From contig CANMFO010000001.1 of the NCBI GenBank assembly GCA_947497245.1, forward strand, positions 930,001 through 994,000: 64,000 nt of DNA, written 5' to 3'. The notes beneath the pieces were generated by a model. That model searched no databases. It worked only from the letters and a program-made list of their open reading frames with translations, and was not told the origin of the DNA. Made by a program: the position numbers and the translations under genes. Shown here in pieces: positions 17,744-26,784 of this stretch (the first letter of the stretch is position 1; each line of letters begins with the position of its first letter). The DNA comes from an uncultured Flavobacteriaceae bacterium (GTDB lineage: Bacteria; Bacteroidota; Bacteroidia; Flavobacteriales; Flavobacteriaceae).

Positions 17744-19154
17744 GCAGGAAACAACAGATCACCGGGCCGTCAGGACACCCTATTTATGGATGATCTGCGC
17801 CATAGCTTCCTTGGGGGGCATTCTCTTTGGTTTTGACACCGCGGTCATTTCCGCAACAGTGGCCATGGTGGAGGCCCAGTTTGGGCTGGACAAAATAGCC
17901 GTGGGATGGTTCGGAAGCTCGGCCCTGGTCGGCGCCATTATCGGATCTTTGGCGGCCGGCAGCTTGAGCGATTCCTATGGGCGCAGGCCGGTCCTGATCC
18001 TATCGGCCCTGCTGTTTTTTATTTCGGCCCTGGGCTCGGCCATACCGCCCTCCTTCGGGCTGTTGATCTCCGCCCGGCTGATAGGGGGCCTGGGTATAGG
18101 CATTGCATCGGTCCTGGCACCCCTCTACATTTCAGAATTGGCCCCTGCCAAGATCCGGGGACGCCTGGTGGCCTTTTACCAGCTGTCCATCGTAGTGGGC
18201 ATCCTGCTGGCCTATTTTTCCAACTGGTCCCTGTTGCAGTTTTCAACCGCACATATCGCTTCGTTCGGAAATACGCCCTGGCTGCATAAAATACTGGTTT
18301 CCGAAGTTTGGCGGGCCATGTTCGCCGCCGAAATGATCCCCGCGGCCCTCTTCCTCGTTTTGTTGGGTGGCGTTCCGGAAAGCCCGCGATGGTCCATCAA
18401 GGAAGGGAAGGTGCAGAAGGGCTATGGGGTCCTGCTCAAATGCAACGGGGCCATAAAAGCTATGGAAGAGTTGCAGGCCATCCTCGATTCCCTGGCCCGG
18501 ACCCCGGCCGCCTTTGGCGAGCTGCTCCGACCGGGCCTGAGAATGGCCCTGATCGTAGGGGTCGGACTGTCGGTCTTTGGCCAATTTACCGGTGTCAATA
18601 TTATCGTCTATTACGGCCCGGACATTCTTCGGGATGCGGGTTTCCATTTTGACAGTGCCCTGAAATTCCAGCTGGCCATCGGGCTGATCAATTTGATCTT
18701 TACGGCCCTGGCCCTTTGGAAAATAGACAGTTGGGGAAGGCGCACCCTTTTGATCGGGGGCATGGCCTCCGTGGGCATCTCGCTCTTGGTCATAGGCCTG
18801 TTGTTCTCCCTGGCCGAGCCGCCCGGGATCTGGATCGCGGTGGCGCTCTGCCTCTATATGGCCGGTCTGGCCTTTTCCATCAATGCCGTCATATGGGTGT
18901 TGTTGGGCGAGATCTACCCGAATCGACTACGGGGAAGGGCCATGTCCGTGGCCACTTTTGCCAATTGGGGCAGCAATTTTGCCACTGCCTTTATTTTTCC
19001 CTGGTTTGTCGCAAAGATAGGAATGGACGCGGGCTTTTTTGTGTTTGCCGGTTTTTGCTTCCTGGCGGTTTTGTTCTTTAACAAATACGTACCGGAAACC
19101 AAGGGCAAAAGCCTAGAGGTAATAGAACGGTATTGGAACAGTAAAAAGCGATAA
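17736..19154 (+). CDS. MFS sugar porter (SP family)
   Basis: Twelve-span sugar:proton symporter of the major facilitator superfamily. Sugar-porter signatures are present: GGILFGFDTAVISATVAMVE (helix 1), DSYGRRPVLI (loop 2-3), LGIGIASVLAPLYISELAPA (helix 4 region), GVPESPRWSIKEG, GQFTGVNIIVYYGPDIL (helix 7) and PETKGKSLEVIE at the C-terminus. The substrate is a hexose or related monosaccharide. It overlaps the AGE epimerase by 8 bp from the start used; an in-frame ATG at 17,712 would give a 32-bp overlap. The two genes form a sugar-uptake operon. Confidence 0.88.
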   Translation: MHKQETTDHRAVRTPYLWMICAIASLGGILFGFDTAVISATVAMVEAQFGLDKIAVGWFGSSALVGAIIGSLAAGSLSDSYGRRPVLILSALLFFISALGSAIPPSFGLLISARLIGGLGIGIASVLAPLYISELAPAKIRGRLVAFYQLSIVVGILLAYFSNWSLLQFSTAHIASFGNTPWLHKILVSEVWRAMFAAEMIPAALFLVLLGGVPESPRWSIKEGKVQKGYGVLLKCNGAIKAMEELQAILDSLARTPAAFGELLRPGLRMALIVGVGLSVFGQFTGVNIIVYYGPDILRDAGFHFDSALKFQLAIGLINLIFTALALWKIDSWGRRTLLIGGMASVGISLLVIGLLFSLAEPPGIWIAVALCLYMAGLAFSINAVIWVLLGEIYPNRLRGRAMSVATFANWGSNFATAFIFPWFVAKIGMDAGFFVFAGFCFLAVLFFNKYVPETKGKSLEVIERYWNSKKR

Positions 19155-19232
19155 GGGAGGAGGAAAGGGAAAGGACGGAAGGAAAAAAGGAGAAAATGGC
19201 CCAAAACCAAATATAACGTAAAACGTCATATC

Positions 19233-19799
19233 ATGAAGGAAATATATAGTTGCACCTTCTTTCTTTTTATTCCTTTGCTGATCATTGCGGGTAGTACGCA
19301 AAAAGGGCAGCTCCATTTTTGTGGCAGTGCCGAAAATGACCTTTACCAATTGGTATTGGCGGAAAATTTTGAGGTCTTCCGCTATGATAATCCGTTAAAT
19401 GCCGTTTCCAATGCGCCTTCCGGGACAGCTGTGATCATCGCGGCGGGAGGCTATCCGGAGGAAATAACCCTCATCCCCGAAGGGGTCTATGAATTGGCAA
19501 GCCAAAAAAACATTCGGCTCTACGTAGAATATCCAAGATCGGTCCCCGGACTGGAAATTTCCGGAAAAAAGTATCATGCCCAGCTCGAAAGGGGAGTGGT
19601 GACCAGCTCCGTTTTTGGGGAAACGCTAAAACCGATGGCACGGAGACCAGGATCATTGAAACGGCCTCGTTACCCAAACGCCCCTTTCCTAGTGGTACGC
19701 GTATTGCCGTATTGCATCCCGGGGATACGCTGGAACATAAATTTGGCACCATGGCCGATTTTAGCCTTCCGGGAGATTATGCGGTCACCTTCTCTGTAG
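19233..19799 (+). CDS. 5' fragment of a secreted carbohydrate-locus protein, joined out of frame to the next gene
   Basis: Residues 1-129 are convincing: a signal peptide (MKEIYSCTFFLFIPLLIIAG), then a domain with NDLYQLVLAENFEVFRYDN, IIAAGGYPEE, NIRLYVEYP and ERGVVTSSVFG. The same domain opens the 724-residue protein at 39,749-41,923 (NDLYQLV, LKVYIEFP, ERLVITSDFFD). Downstream of VTSSVFG (~19,620) the similarity stops and the frame drifts into non-protein-like sequence. A second frame takes over with the surface protein described next. This is best read as the start of a broken or chimeric gene, not a complete protein. It follows the sugar porter by 78 bp. Confidence 0.5.
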   Translation: MKEIYSCTFFLFIPLLIIAGSTQKGQLHFCGSAENDLYQLVLAENFEVFRYDNPLNAVSNAPSGTAVIIAAGGYPEEITLIPEGVYELASQKNIRLYVEYPRSVPGLEISGKKYHAQLERGVVTSSVFGETLKPMARRPGSLKRPRYPNAPFLVVRVLPYCIPGIRWNINLAPWPILAFREIMRSPSL

Positions 19800-22700
19800 A
19801 TATAGAAGATTTTAGACCTGAAAACAATAGTCTTCCCCCAATAGCTACCGGCAAGGTTGACGTGTATGACGGGGGCTTGCCCTTCCGGGAGCGTTTTGCA
19901 GGGCCGGGACAGACCCATTGGGGAAACAGGGTCGTTGTCCCGGGATCAACGGCGGCCACCTTTTTGACCAGTTCCAAGTTCGGAAGGATGTATAAAGGGC
20001 CCGGGGGCCATATTACTGCCGGTCTCAAGGACGAGACGGCCGATCTGCTCTTTACCCTGGATCTGTCCGACTATGACGCTTCACGGGACCGTTTGATGCT
20101 AAAGACCCTCCTGACCTCCTATTCCAACGAGGTTTCTCCAAATAACCAGATTTTTGTCCGTGGCAATGCGGACCTGCCCTGGCTGCCCCTATATAATTGG
20201 GGCGCTCAACAGGATGACGGGGTATCCAGGAACTTAATGATCACTACCATCAGTGAGGTACTGCAAAGCGGGGGCCAGCAATATGGGGAGGCCTTTCAAC
20301 TGCGCTTTGGCCTGGAACAAAAGACCCACAACTTTAATTCGCTGATGGGGCTCAGGATAGGGAATGTGACCATTGGTTATATGCCTGATGTGGCCGTGGT
20401 TTCGGGAACGGTGCCGGAGGTGGATCCCCTTCTTGGCGATAGGGAACCCATTTCGATAACCATCGAGAACAAGGGAGGTATTCCGGTGTCCGGCATTCCG
20501 GTGAGCGCTCAGATCCGCTATATAGATGGTCCCAAGGAGCTGCAGTCTCCTCCTCCTTCCACGCAGGACATATGGGAAACGGCCCCTATCACCCTAGGAC
20601 CAGGGGAGCGGGCCACCCATGAATTTACAAAGGCCGCCAATTTCGGCATACCCGGCAACTATGAGGTCACCTATTCCGCTGCCATGCCGGATGATGCGGA
20701 TACCGGCAACGATACCTTGGCCCCGATCGCTACGGGCAAGATGGCGGTGCATAGCGGGCCTCTGCCTTTTAGGGAAGATTTTGAAGGGGCATTGGACAGC
20801 CTCAATGCCCGGGGCCGGGATATTGCCGTGGTCCCATGGCTGCAATCGGCCGCTTTCCTTACCAATGGCCCTAGTGGTCGTCTTGACTTTGTCGGTCGTC
20901 CGGGCGAATCCGCGACACGGCAGGGCAGGATAGGGGCCACTGCGCCCGAAGAAACGGCCGATCTGGTATTTACCCTGGATCTGGGCGTTTATGATCTTCA
21001 TGAAGACCGGTTGGAACTGGAACTATGGGCCGCCTCGGACACCCGGGAAAACCGGATCGATGTCCGCGGCAGTGCGGACCTGCCCTGGTTGCCCCTATAC
21101 GATTGGGAGTTGGCCACCAAGGAGCATATAAAGATCGGTACCATAGGCGAGGTGCTGCAGGAGGGTGGGCAACGGTACGGGGAAACCTTTCAGCTACGGT
21201 TCCGGCATCAGGGACCCGGATCCCTAAGGTTGGACGATATCGTAATCCGGAACACCACCCCAAATACTGCTCCGGAGCTGGTGACCGGTATCCCCGACCA
21301 ACAGTTAACGGAGGGCTTTGGTACCCAGCGTATCGACTTGGTCCCTGTTTTTACGGACAAGGAGCAACAGACCCTGGCCTTTGCCGTAGCCGTAGCCGAT
21401 ACCCTTGTGGTCACCGCAGACATTGCGGATAAGGTCCTGACGCTTACCGAAGGGGCGCCCGGCACCACCACTATAACGGTCACCGCGGACGACGGTCACA
21501 GGGGCAGCGCGAACGATGTATTTGGGGTGGCGCTCATGGCCAATAGACCTCCGACAATAGCAAGGGGGACCTTGCAGCAGCAATTGACGGAAGGTTTCGA
21601 TGCCCATACCATAGATCTAAGTGAAGTCTTTAACGATCCCGATGGGCATGAGCTCACACTAAGTGCCGGTTCGGACAGGCCTGAAGCGATCTTGGCGGTC
21701 CTTGAGGGACACCTGCTTAGGCTGGTCGAAAACAAAAAGAGTACGGGCACCACCACGATCACGATAAGGGCGGACGACGGCCATGGGGGCAGGGTAAGCC
21801 ATATATTCGACATTTCGGTCAATGCACTGCCCAGGGTGTCAAACGAAATCCCCGACCAACGATTGACCAAGGGCTTTGGCACCCATACCGTGGATCTAGC
21901 CGAGGCCTTTTATGATCCCGATGGCCATTCCCTCGCCCTTCACGCGGTCGCTACCGATGGAACAATAGTGGTCCTAGGCATTGACGGTACGGTCCTTACC
22001 CTTACCGAAAGGACAGCGGGCACCACCACGATTACGGTAACAGCGGACGATGGCCATGGGGGTAGGGTAAGCGATATGTTTACCATGCAGGTCAATAGAC
22101 TGCCCGTGGTGGCCACAGAAATCCCAGACCAACAGTTGACAACTGGCTTTGGCACCCATACCATAGATCTGGCCGAAGCCTTTGACGATCCCGATGGACA
22201 CACCCTTTTCCTGACGTCAAATTCGGATAATGTTCAGGTGCTTACCGTACATGTTTTGGGAGATCGACTCACCTTGACGGAGGTGGGAACGGGCACCGCC
22301 ACCATTTCGGTAGGGGCGGACGACGGCCATGGGGGAAGGGTAGAGGATACCTTTGCGGTCCGGGTGATCGCCAATGCATTTATTTCCACATGGCGGACCT
22401 CCACGGCCAATGAGCAGATCCACCTGCCATTGGTGGCCGGGGGCAGCTATGATTTCACGGTCGATTGGGGAGACGGTTCCTCCAATACCCTTAGCGCGTA
22501 TGATCGGGCCGGGGCGTCCCATAGTTATGCCACGGCCGGGACCCATACCGTGACGATCACGGGCCGGATCCAAGGCTGGAGCTTTAACAACGGAGGGAGC
22601 AGGGAAAAGATCCGGGGGATCAGTGCCTGGGGCCCTTTGCGCCTGGGCCGAACGAGCGGACACTTTTTTGGTTGCAATAACCTGGAGATTACGGCCACCG

Positions 22701-23725
22701 ACCTTCTGGACACTTCGGAGGTGACCAGTTTTAGGGAAAGCTTTCGAGGCTGTTCCTCCCTTGGCAGGATTCCCCGTATGCAGGAGTGGGACATGGACCA
22801 GGTCACCGATATGGAAAGCATGTTCCTGGGCGCATCCAGCTTTGACCAGGACCTAGGGAATTGGAATGTGGGCCATGTGACCGATATGGGGCATATGTTC
22901 TACCAGGCAACCCATTTTGACGGGGACATCGGGAACTGGAACGTGGAAAAGGTGACCGATATGGGCTATATGTTCGGAAGTGCCTCCCGTTTCGACCAGG
23001 ACATTGCAAGATGGAACGTGGGCCGTGTCACCGACATGAGCGGTATGTTCTGGAGAGCGTCCAGCTTTGACCGGGACCTAGGGAACTGGGATGTGGGTAA
23101 TGTGGCCGATATGGACCATATGTTCTATCAGGCAACCCGTTTTGACCGGAACATCGGGAATTGGAATGTGGGCCATGTCACCGATATGGAAAATATGTTC
23201 CTGGGCGCCACCCTATCCACCCCCAACTACGATGCCCTGCTCACGGGCTGGGAATCCCGGGCGGTACAGGACAATGTGATTTTCCACGGGGGCGGATCCA
23301 GATATACCGGGGGAAGTGATGCCGCAACGGCACGCACCGCCCTGATCGATGACCACAATTGGACCATCACCGATGGTGGGGCCGTGGGCACCGCCGCAAC
23401 GGCAAGAACAGCACAAATAACGGGTTCAAAAGCCCCTGCCCCAGTAACTTCTGAAGTACGGAAGGCCGATGATTTCCTGGAAGGACCGATCATGTACCCC
23501 AACCCTACGGACGGTCTTCTCACCCTCCGCTCTTCGCACTTTTCGGAATGGGACGCCACCTTCCACCTGCATGATGCAGCTGGCCGGGCATCGGAGCCGA
23601 CCACCCTTAGAAAGGATGGCAAAACCTATGAACTTGACCTTTCGGGGAAACCGGCGGGCGTCTATTTTTTGACCATGGAGTTCGGGGATGGATCGATTAT
23701 AAAGAAAAAGGTCTTTGTAAGGTAA
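19712..23725 (+). CDS. BspA-like/cadherin-like giant surface protein with T9SS type A sorting domain
   Basis: A modular cell-surface protein of at least 1,337 residues. From the N-terminus: two CARDB-like units, the first truncated (each ending NxxxPPIATGKV-like); four cadherin-like repeats with IPDQQLTxGFGTHTIDL and ADDGHGGRV; a PKD-like FTVDWGDGS region; five 25-residue BspA/DUF285 repeats (for example MFYQATHFDGDIGNWNVEKV); and a C-terminal type IX sorting domain (MYPNPTDGLLTL to the final KKKVFVR). It should be secreted through T9SS and attached to the cell surface, perhaps for adhesion. The nominal TTG start is not real: protein-like sequence in this frame continues upstream to about 19,620, and the signal peptide lies in another frame. 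As it stands the gene probably cannot be exported. Confidence 0.8.
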   Translation: MHPGDTLEHKFGTMADFSLPGDYAVTFSVDIEDFRPENNSLPPIATGKVDVYDGGLPFRERFAGPGQTHWGNRVVVPGSTAATFLTSSKFGRMYKGPGGHITAGLKDETADLLFTLDLSDYDASRDRLMLKTLLTSYSNEVSPNNQIFVRGNADLPWLPLYNWGAQQDDGVSRNLMITTISEVLQSGGQQYGEAFQLRFGLEQKTHNFNSLMGLRIGNVTIGYMPDVAVVSGTVPEVDPLLGDREPISITIENKGGIPVSGIPVSAQIRYIDGPKELQSPPPSTQDIWETAPITLGPGERATHEFTKAANFGIPGNYEVTYSAAMPDDADTGNDTLAPIATGKMAVHSGPLPFREDFEGALDSLNARGRDIAVVPWLQSAAFLTNGPSGRLDFVGRPGESATRQGRIGATAPEETADLVFTLDLGVYDLHEDRLELELWAASDTRENRIDVRGSADLPWLPLYDWELATKEHIKIGTIGEVLQEGGQRYGETFQLRFRHQGPGSLRLDDIVIRNTTPNTAPELVTGIPDQQLTEGFGTQRIDLVPVFTDKEQQTLAFAVAVADTLVVTADIADKVLTLTEGAPGTTTITVTADDGHRGSANDVFGVALMANRPPTIARGTLQQQLTEGFDAHTIDLSEVFNDPDGHELTLSAGSDRPEAILAVLEGHLLRLVENKKSTGTTTITIRADDGHGGRVSHIFDISVNALPRVSNEIPDQRLTKGFGTHTVDLAEAFYDPDGHSLALHAVATDGTIVVLGIDGTVLTLTERTAGTTTITVTADDGHGGRVSDMFTMQVNRLPVVATEIPDQQLTTGFGTHTIDLAEAFDDPDGHTLFLTSNSDNVQVLTVHVLGDRLTLTEVGTGTATISVGADDGHGGRVEDTFAVRVIANAFISTWRTSTANEQIHLPLVAGGSYDFTVDWGDGSSNTLSAYDRAGASHSYATAGTHTVTITGRIQGWSFNNGGSREKIRGISAWGPLRLGRTSGHFFGCNNLEITATDLLDTSEVTSFRESFRGCSSLGRIPRMQEWDMDQVTDMESMFLGASSFDQDLGNWNVGHVTDMGHMFYQATHFDGDIGNWNVEKVTDMGYMFGSASRFDQDIARWNVGRVTDMSGMFWRASSFDRDLGNWDVGNVADMDHMFYQATRFDRNIGNWNVGHVTDMENMFLGATLSTPNYDALLTGWESRAVQDNVIFHGGGSRYTGGSDAATARTALIDDHNWTITDGGAVGTAATARTAQITGSKAPAPVTSEVRKADDFLEGPIMYPNPTDGLLTLRSSHFSEWDATFHLHDAAGRASEPTTLRKDGKTYELDLSGKPAGVYFLTMEFGDGSIIKKKVFVR

Positions 23726-23822
23726 TCGGTCGACAATAAGCCAGGAACAATGGGCAGTGGACCACTCCATTATGACCAAAAAATGGCTGGAGGGTGGAAT
23801 GCCAACCTAATTTTGTTTTTGA

Positions 23823-23860
23823 AAAGGCCCTGGAACAATCTCCCGGGGCTTTGTTGATTT
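23823..23860 (+). terminator. Imperfect hairpin after the BspA-like gene
   Basis: An 11-bp stem with one mismatch (AAAGGCCCTGG against CCCGGGGCTTT) and an 8-nt loop is followed by GTTGATTT. It lies about 100 bp past the stop codon, and the T-run is weak. Confidence 0.4.
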
Positions 23861-23953
23861 AGGGGGCAGGGGAGGTACACAGAAGCTTTAGTATGGGCGA
23901 AAGTACGAATCAGTGTTTTACTACAAATTTTAAAGATCTACGGAAATCCGTAA

Positions 23954-23983
23954 TTGAATTCTTGTTAATTTTTTATATATTTA
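23954..23983 (+). promoter_or_regulatory. Candidate promoter of the six-gene cassette
   Basis: TTG at 23,954-23,956, a 19-nt spacer, then TATATTTA at 23,976-23,983, one base short of the Bacteroidetes -7 consensus TAnnTTTG. The arrangement fits the sigma-A (-33/-7) pattern of the phylum. The first ATG of the cassette is about 80 bp downstream. Confidence 0.4.
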
Positions 23984-24068
23984 AGTGCTCCAAAGAATTT
24001 TGCTTCCTACGTTTTAGCTTCCCCTGAAATTTGTTAATGGGTCAATAGACCTGATAATTCAAGTTAAA

Positions 24069-24668
24069 ATGGAAATAGATCAAGTTGTTGACCTAATATT
24101 TTATGGTCTTGCGGGATTTGTGGTTCTAGTATTTATTCTAATAGTTTACAATATTAGAAAAGCCCGAAAAAACAGAAGAAAGCGAAAACAATTGGAAGAT
24201 ATCCGCACAAAAGCGTTTAGTTCAAGTGATTCCAAAAATATTGCAGATTTAAACATGCAGCTCATAGTAAAGTACTATGATCAAAACCTCCTACAACATA
24301 GGATGACATTTATAACGACATTAATTGTAGCCAGTATTGGCTTTATCGCAATTATTCTAGGGTTATTTATATTTTTTCGATACTCTCAAAATAGAGATAT
24401 AGCCTATATGACGTCAGCCGCAGGTATCATTGCAGAACTAATCACCGCCTTGTTTTTTCATCAAAATAAAAATGTGATGAAACAGCTAAATCAAAATCAT
24501 CTTAGACTCATAGAAGGTTTGGATTTACAAGCCGCAATTACTCTAGTGGAATCCTTACCTGACAACGACAAAACGAAGAAAACAAAAGAAATTATTGACA
24601 TATTGTTAAAGCGAAGCGAAAAAGGGAACGATTATGGAATTGAAGAGAATAAAGGAAGCCAAAAGTAA
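24069..24668 (+). CDS. Membrane protein resembling the TRADD-N-associated membrane domain
   Basis: A 199-residue protein. One N-terminal membrane span (residues ~10-33) is followed by a very basic stretch (RKARKNRRKRKQ). Then comes a helical segment with LNMQLIVKYYDQNLLQHR, two close spans (FITTLIVASIGFIAIILGLF and SAAGIIAELITALFF), and a helical tail (HLRLIEGLDLQAAITLVE, then two charged helices). The paired-span pattern, with YYDQNL before it and an AG...A.FF..Q second span, resembles the TRADD-N-associated membrane domain described in predicted prokaryotic immunity systems. I am moderately sure of this resemblance. First gene of the cassette; 15 bp separate it from the next. Confidence 0.6.
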   Translation: MEIDQVVDLIFYGLAGFVVLVFILIVYNIRKARKNRRKRKQLEDIRTKAFSSSDSKNIADLNMQLIVKYYDQNLLQHRMTFITTLIVASIGFIAIILGLFIFFRYSQNRDIAYMTSAAGIIAELITALFFHQNKNVMKQLNQNHLRLIEGLDLQAAITLVESLPDNDKTKKTKEIIDILLKRSEKGNDYGIEENKGSQK

Positions 24669-24683
24669 AACCCGAAGAATAAA

Positions 24684-25124
24684 ATGTTGGATGTGTTAAT
24701 AGTTAGGGACATGTTTTTTGGTCAGGAAGCCAGCTTGGGAACTTGCCTTATTCTAGATGGCAATTGGAAATTGTTCAAGAGTGAATCCTTAGAAAGAGGC
24801 TGGATGAATAACCAAAACAGTATAAGTTGTATACCGGAGGGAGAGTATCCCTTGATTTTGGAATATAGTCCAAGGTTTAGAAAAGAACTTTGGGAGGTCA
24901 AGGATGTTCCAAACAGAAGCGAATGTAAGTTTCATTCAGCCAATTATTGGTATCAGCTTAACGGTTGTATAGCATTGGGTAATAACCGCAAGTTTATTGA
25001 TGGTGATGAAATTATGGACATAACCTCCTCAAAACCGACAATGAAACAATTTCATGAAGTACTAAATGGTGAACATGAAGCAAGGTTAAGTATTAGAAAT
25101 GCTTCTAATTTATTTTACCCCTGA
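24684..25124 (+). CDS. DUF5675 family protein
   Basis: A 146-residue protein matching DUF5675: GTCLILDGNWKLFKSESLER, SISCIPEGEYPLILEYSPRF, the segment LWEVKDVPNRSECKFHSANY and NGCIALGNN. In this family the His and Cys of the last two segments are the conserved polar residues, an arrangement reminiscent of L,D-transpeptidase-like folds. Members occur in phages and mobile loci; no activity is established. It has no signal peptide, so it acts in the cytoplasm or needs another route out. It is followed by 76 bp before the next cassette gene. Confidence 0.75.
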   Translation: MLDVLIVRDMFFGQEASLGTCLILDGNWKLFKSESLERGWMNNQNSISCIPEGEYPLILEYSPRFRKELWEVKDVPNRSECKFHSANYWYQLNGCIALGNNRKFIDGDEIMDITSSKPTMKQFHEVLNGEHEARLSIRNASNLFYP

Positions 25125-25200
25125 TTCCTAGATTAGAATTTATTAGGAAGCAAGGCAATGTCATGCAATAAACGTTGAAACTTTTTTATAATAATTTAGA

Positions 25201-26784
25201 ATGACTGGAAGCGTAGCCATAGATGTTGTCATTGGTCTAATATTCATTTATCTGTTGTATAGCCTTTTTGCAACAGTAATTATGGAAATCGCCAATACAA
25301 TTTTTGGACTTCGGGCAAGAAATTTACGATATGCCCTTCGAAGGATGCTCATGAATGAAGATAAAGTAGAGAATAGGTTCTTCAGGTTGGGCACAGAACT
25401 TGTAAACACCTTTCTTAAGATGTCAGGTTTCGCTTTTAAACTATCAGACCCTGGGTTATTCAATACTTTCTATAATCAACCTTCCATTAAATATCTAAGC
25501 GCCGGCGGCATCGCTAACAAACCCTCTTATATTTCCCCTCATAATTTCTCTAAGACCATTATTGATTCCATTGCGTCAAATTTCAGTATCGAAGGTGTCA
25601 TAAGATCAATATATGCAGATCTTGAAACATTGGAGAAAATTTTTGGTTCCCTTAGCGATTCTTCAGAAATAAAGAAAGACTTCAATAAGCGTGAAAATAA
25701 GAATTCAAGTTTTAAGGAGTGGTACAAAAGCATAGAGTGTTCAAAGCAAATCATATACGCGGCCATTCTGGTACCGTCATCCAATCACAGTTTAAAAAAG
25801 CAGGTGCATTTTTTTTTGGCAGAAGATGGGTCTTTTATTGAACCGTTACCTGGTGGTAATCCCGTGCAAAAGATTAAAGCGGGCATTTCTTTACTTCCTG
25901 ACACTGACACCAAAAAGCACTTAGAATCTCTCTTAGTCGACGCCCAAAACGATCTTGAAAAATTTAAGTTTTATCTCGAACAATGGTTTGATGATACCAT
26001 GGAACGTGCTACGGGCTGGTTTAAACGTCGGGCACAGTGCTTTCTTTTTATTATCGGGTTCGTTCTGGCCATAAGTTTTAATGCCAACACCTTCGACATT
26101 GTTAAAAAACTTTCAGATAATCCTGAGGCAAGAGAGCAACTCGTGAAACTAGCCATAGAATATTCAAAAGAAAACAAGGAATTCAACAAAAACAGTTCAG
26201 CAGAAGACACTATAGCAGTCTACCAAAATAATCATATTACAAAGGTCAACGATTCATTACAAAAAATTGCCAACAGACTCCAAGCCGATATTTATAAGGC
26301 TCAGAATATCATTGCGGTCAATTGGCTTATACCCGATAGTATTAGAATTTTCACGAGTGGGAACGAAATTCCCAATGTACCCTTTGGTTACGTCAAGCAC
26401 AAATACCAAATAGAGGTACTCGACACTTCCTCAAAAAACGATAAAAAAGATGTGCAAAAAGATACCGTTTTAGTTTGGAGCTTGCTGCATGAATCCATCG
26501 AATTGGAGTCGTTTGACAAAGCAATCCCTCCAACCTATAGTACAACTTTTAATGAAAGTCAAATCGATGTTGATCAAAGCACATATAAATGGTCTTATGG
26601 TTTGAAGTCTAAAAATCTATGGGGATATATATTGACGGCATTGGCTATTTCTCTGGGTTCCCCATTTTGGTTTGACTTGCTCAACAAGCTGATTAATCTG
26701 CGTAATTCCATTCAACCAAGAAAGCAAGATAAGCAAGGCTCAGGCAATACTGGTAGGGCAGCATTGATAAAAAGAGTGGGGTAA
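25201..26784 (+). CDS. Large membrane protein with a WFDDTMER...GSPFWFDLLNKL signature
   Basis: A 527-residue protein with an N-terminal span (VIGLIFIYLLYSLFATVIME), a long soluble segment (residues ~35-260), a central span after the motif EQWFDDTMERATGWFKRRAQ (span CFLFIIGFVLAISFNANTF) and a C-terminal span ending in SLGSPFWFDLLNKLINLRNS. The two quoted motifs recur in a widespread family of bacterial membrane proteins annotated as hypothetical; I cannot give it a name or function. The soluble insert between the last two spans (~300-475) is helical and charged. Its stop overlaps the protease ATG (TAATG), so the two products are made together. Confidence 0.7.
   Translation: MTGSVAIDVVIGLIFIYLLYSLFATVIMEIANTIFGLRARNLRYALRRMLMNEDKVENRFFRLGTELVNTFLKMSGFAFKLSDPGLFNTFYNQPSIKYLSAGGIANKPSYISPHNFSKTIIDSIASNFSIEGVIRSIYADLETLEKIFGSLSDSSEIKKDFNKRENKNSSFKEWYKSIECSKQIIYAAILVPSSNHSLKKQVHFFLAEDGSFIEPLPGGNPVQKIKAGISLLPDTDTKKHLESLLVDAQNDLEKFKFYLEQWFDDTMERATGWFKRRAQCFLFIIGFVLAISFNANTFDIVKKLSDNPEAREQLVKLAIEYSKENKEFNKNSSAEDTIAVYQNNHITKVNDSLQKIANRLQADIYKAQNIIAVNWLIPDSIRIFTSGNEIPNVPFGYVKHKYQIEVLDTSSKNDKKDVQKDTVLVWSLLHESIELESFDKAIPPTYSTTFNESQIDVDQSTYKWSYGLKSKNLWGYILTALAISLGSPFWFDLLNKLINLRNSIQPRKQDKQGSGNTGRAALIKRVG

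Noticed and set aside
19600-19630. Programmed -1 frameshift joining the 19,233 frame to the surface-protein frame
   Set aside because: The bases read GTT TTT GGG GAA in the first frame, which is not an X XXY YYZ slippery heptamer, and half a domain is missing at the join.
24684-25124. Prophage remnant suggested by the DUF5675 gene
   Set aside because: No integrase, terminase, capsid, tail, holin or lysozyme gene is nearby; the gene is inside a co-directional cassette.
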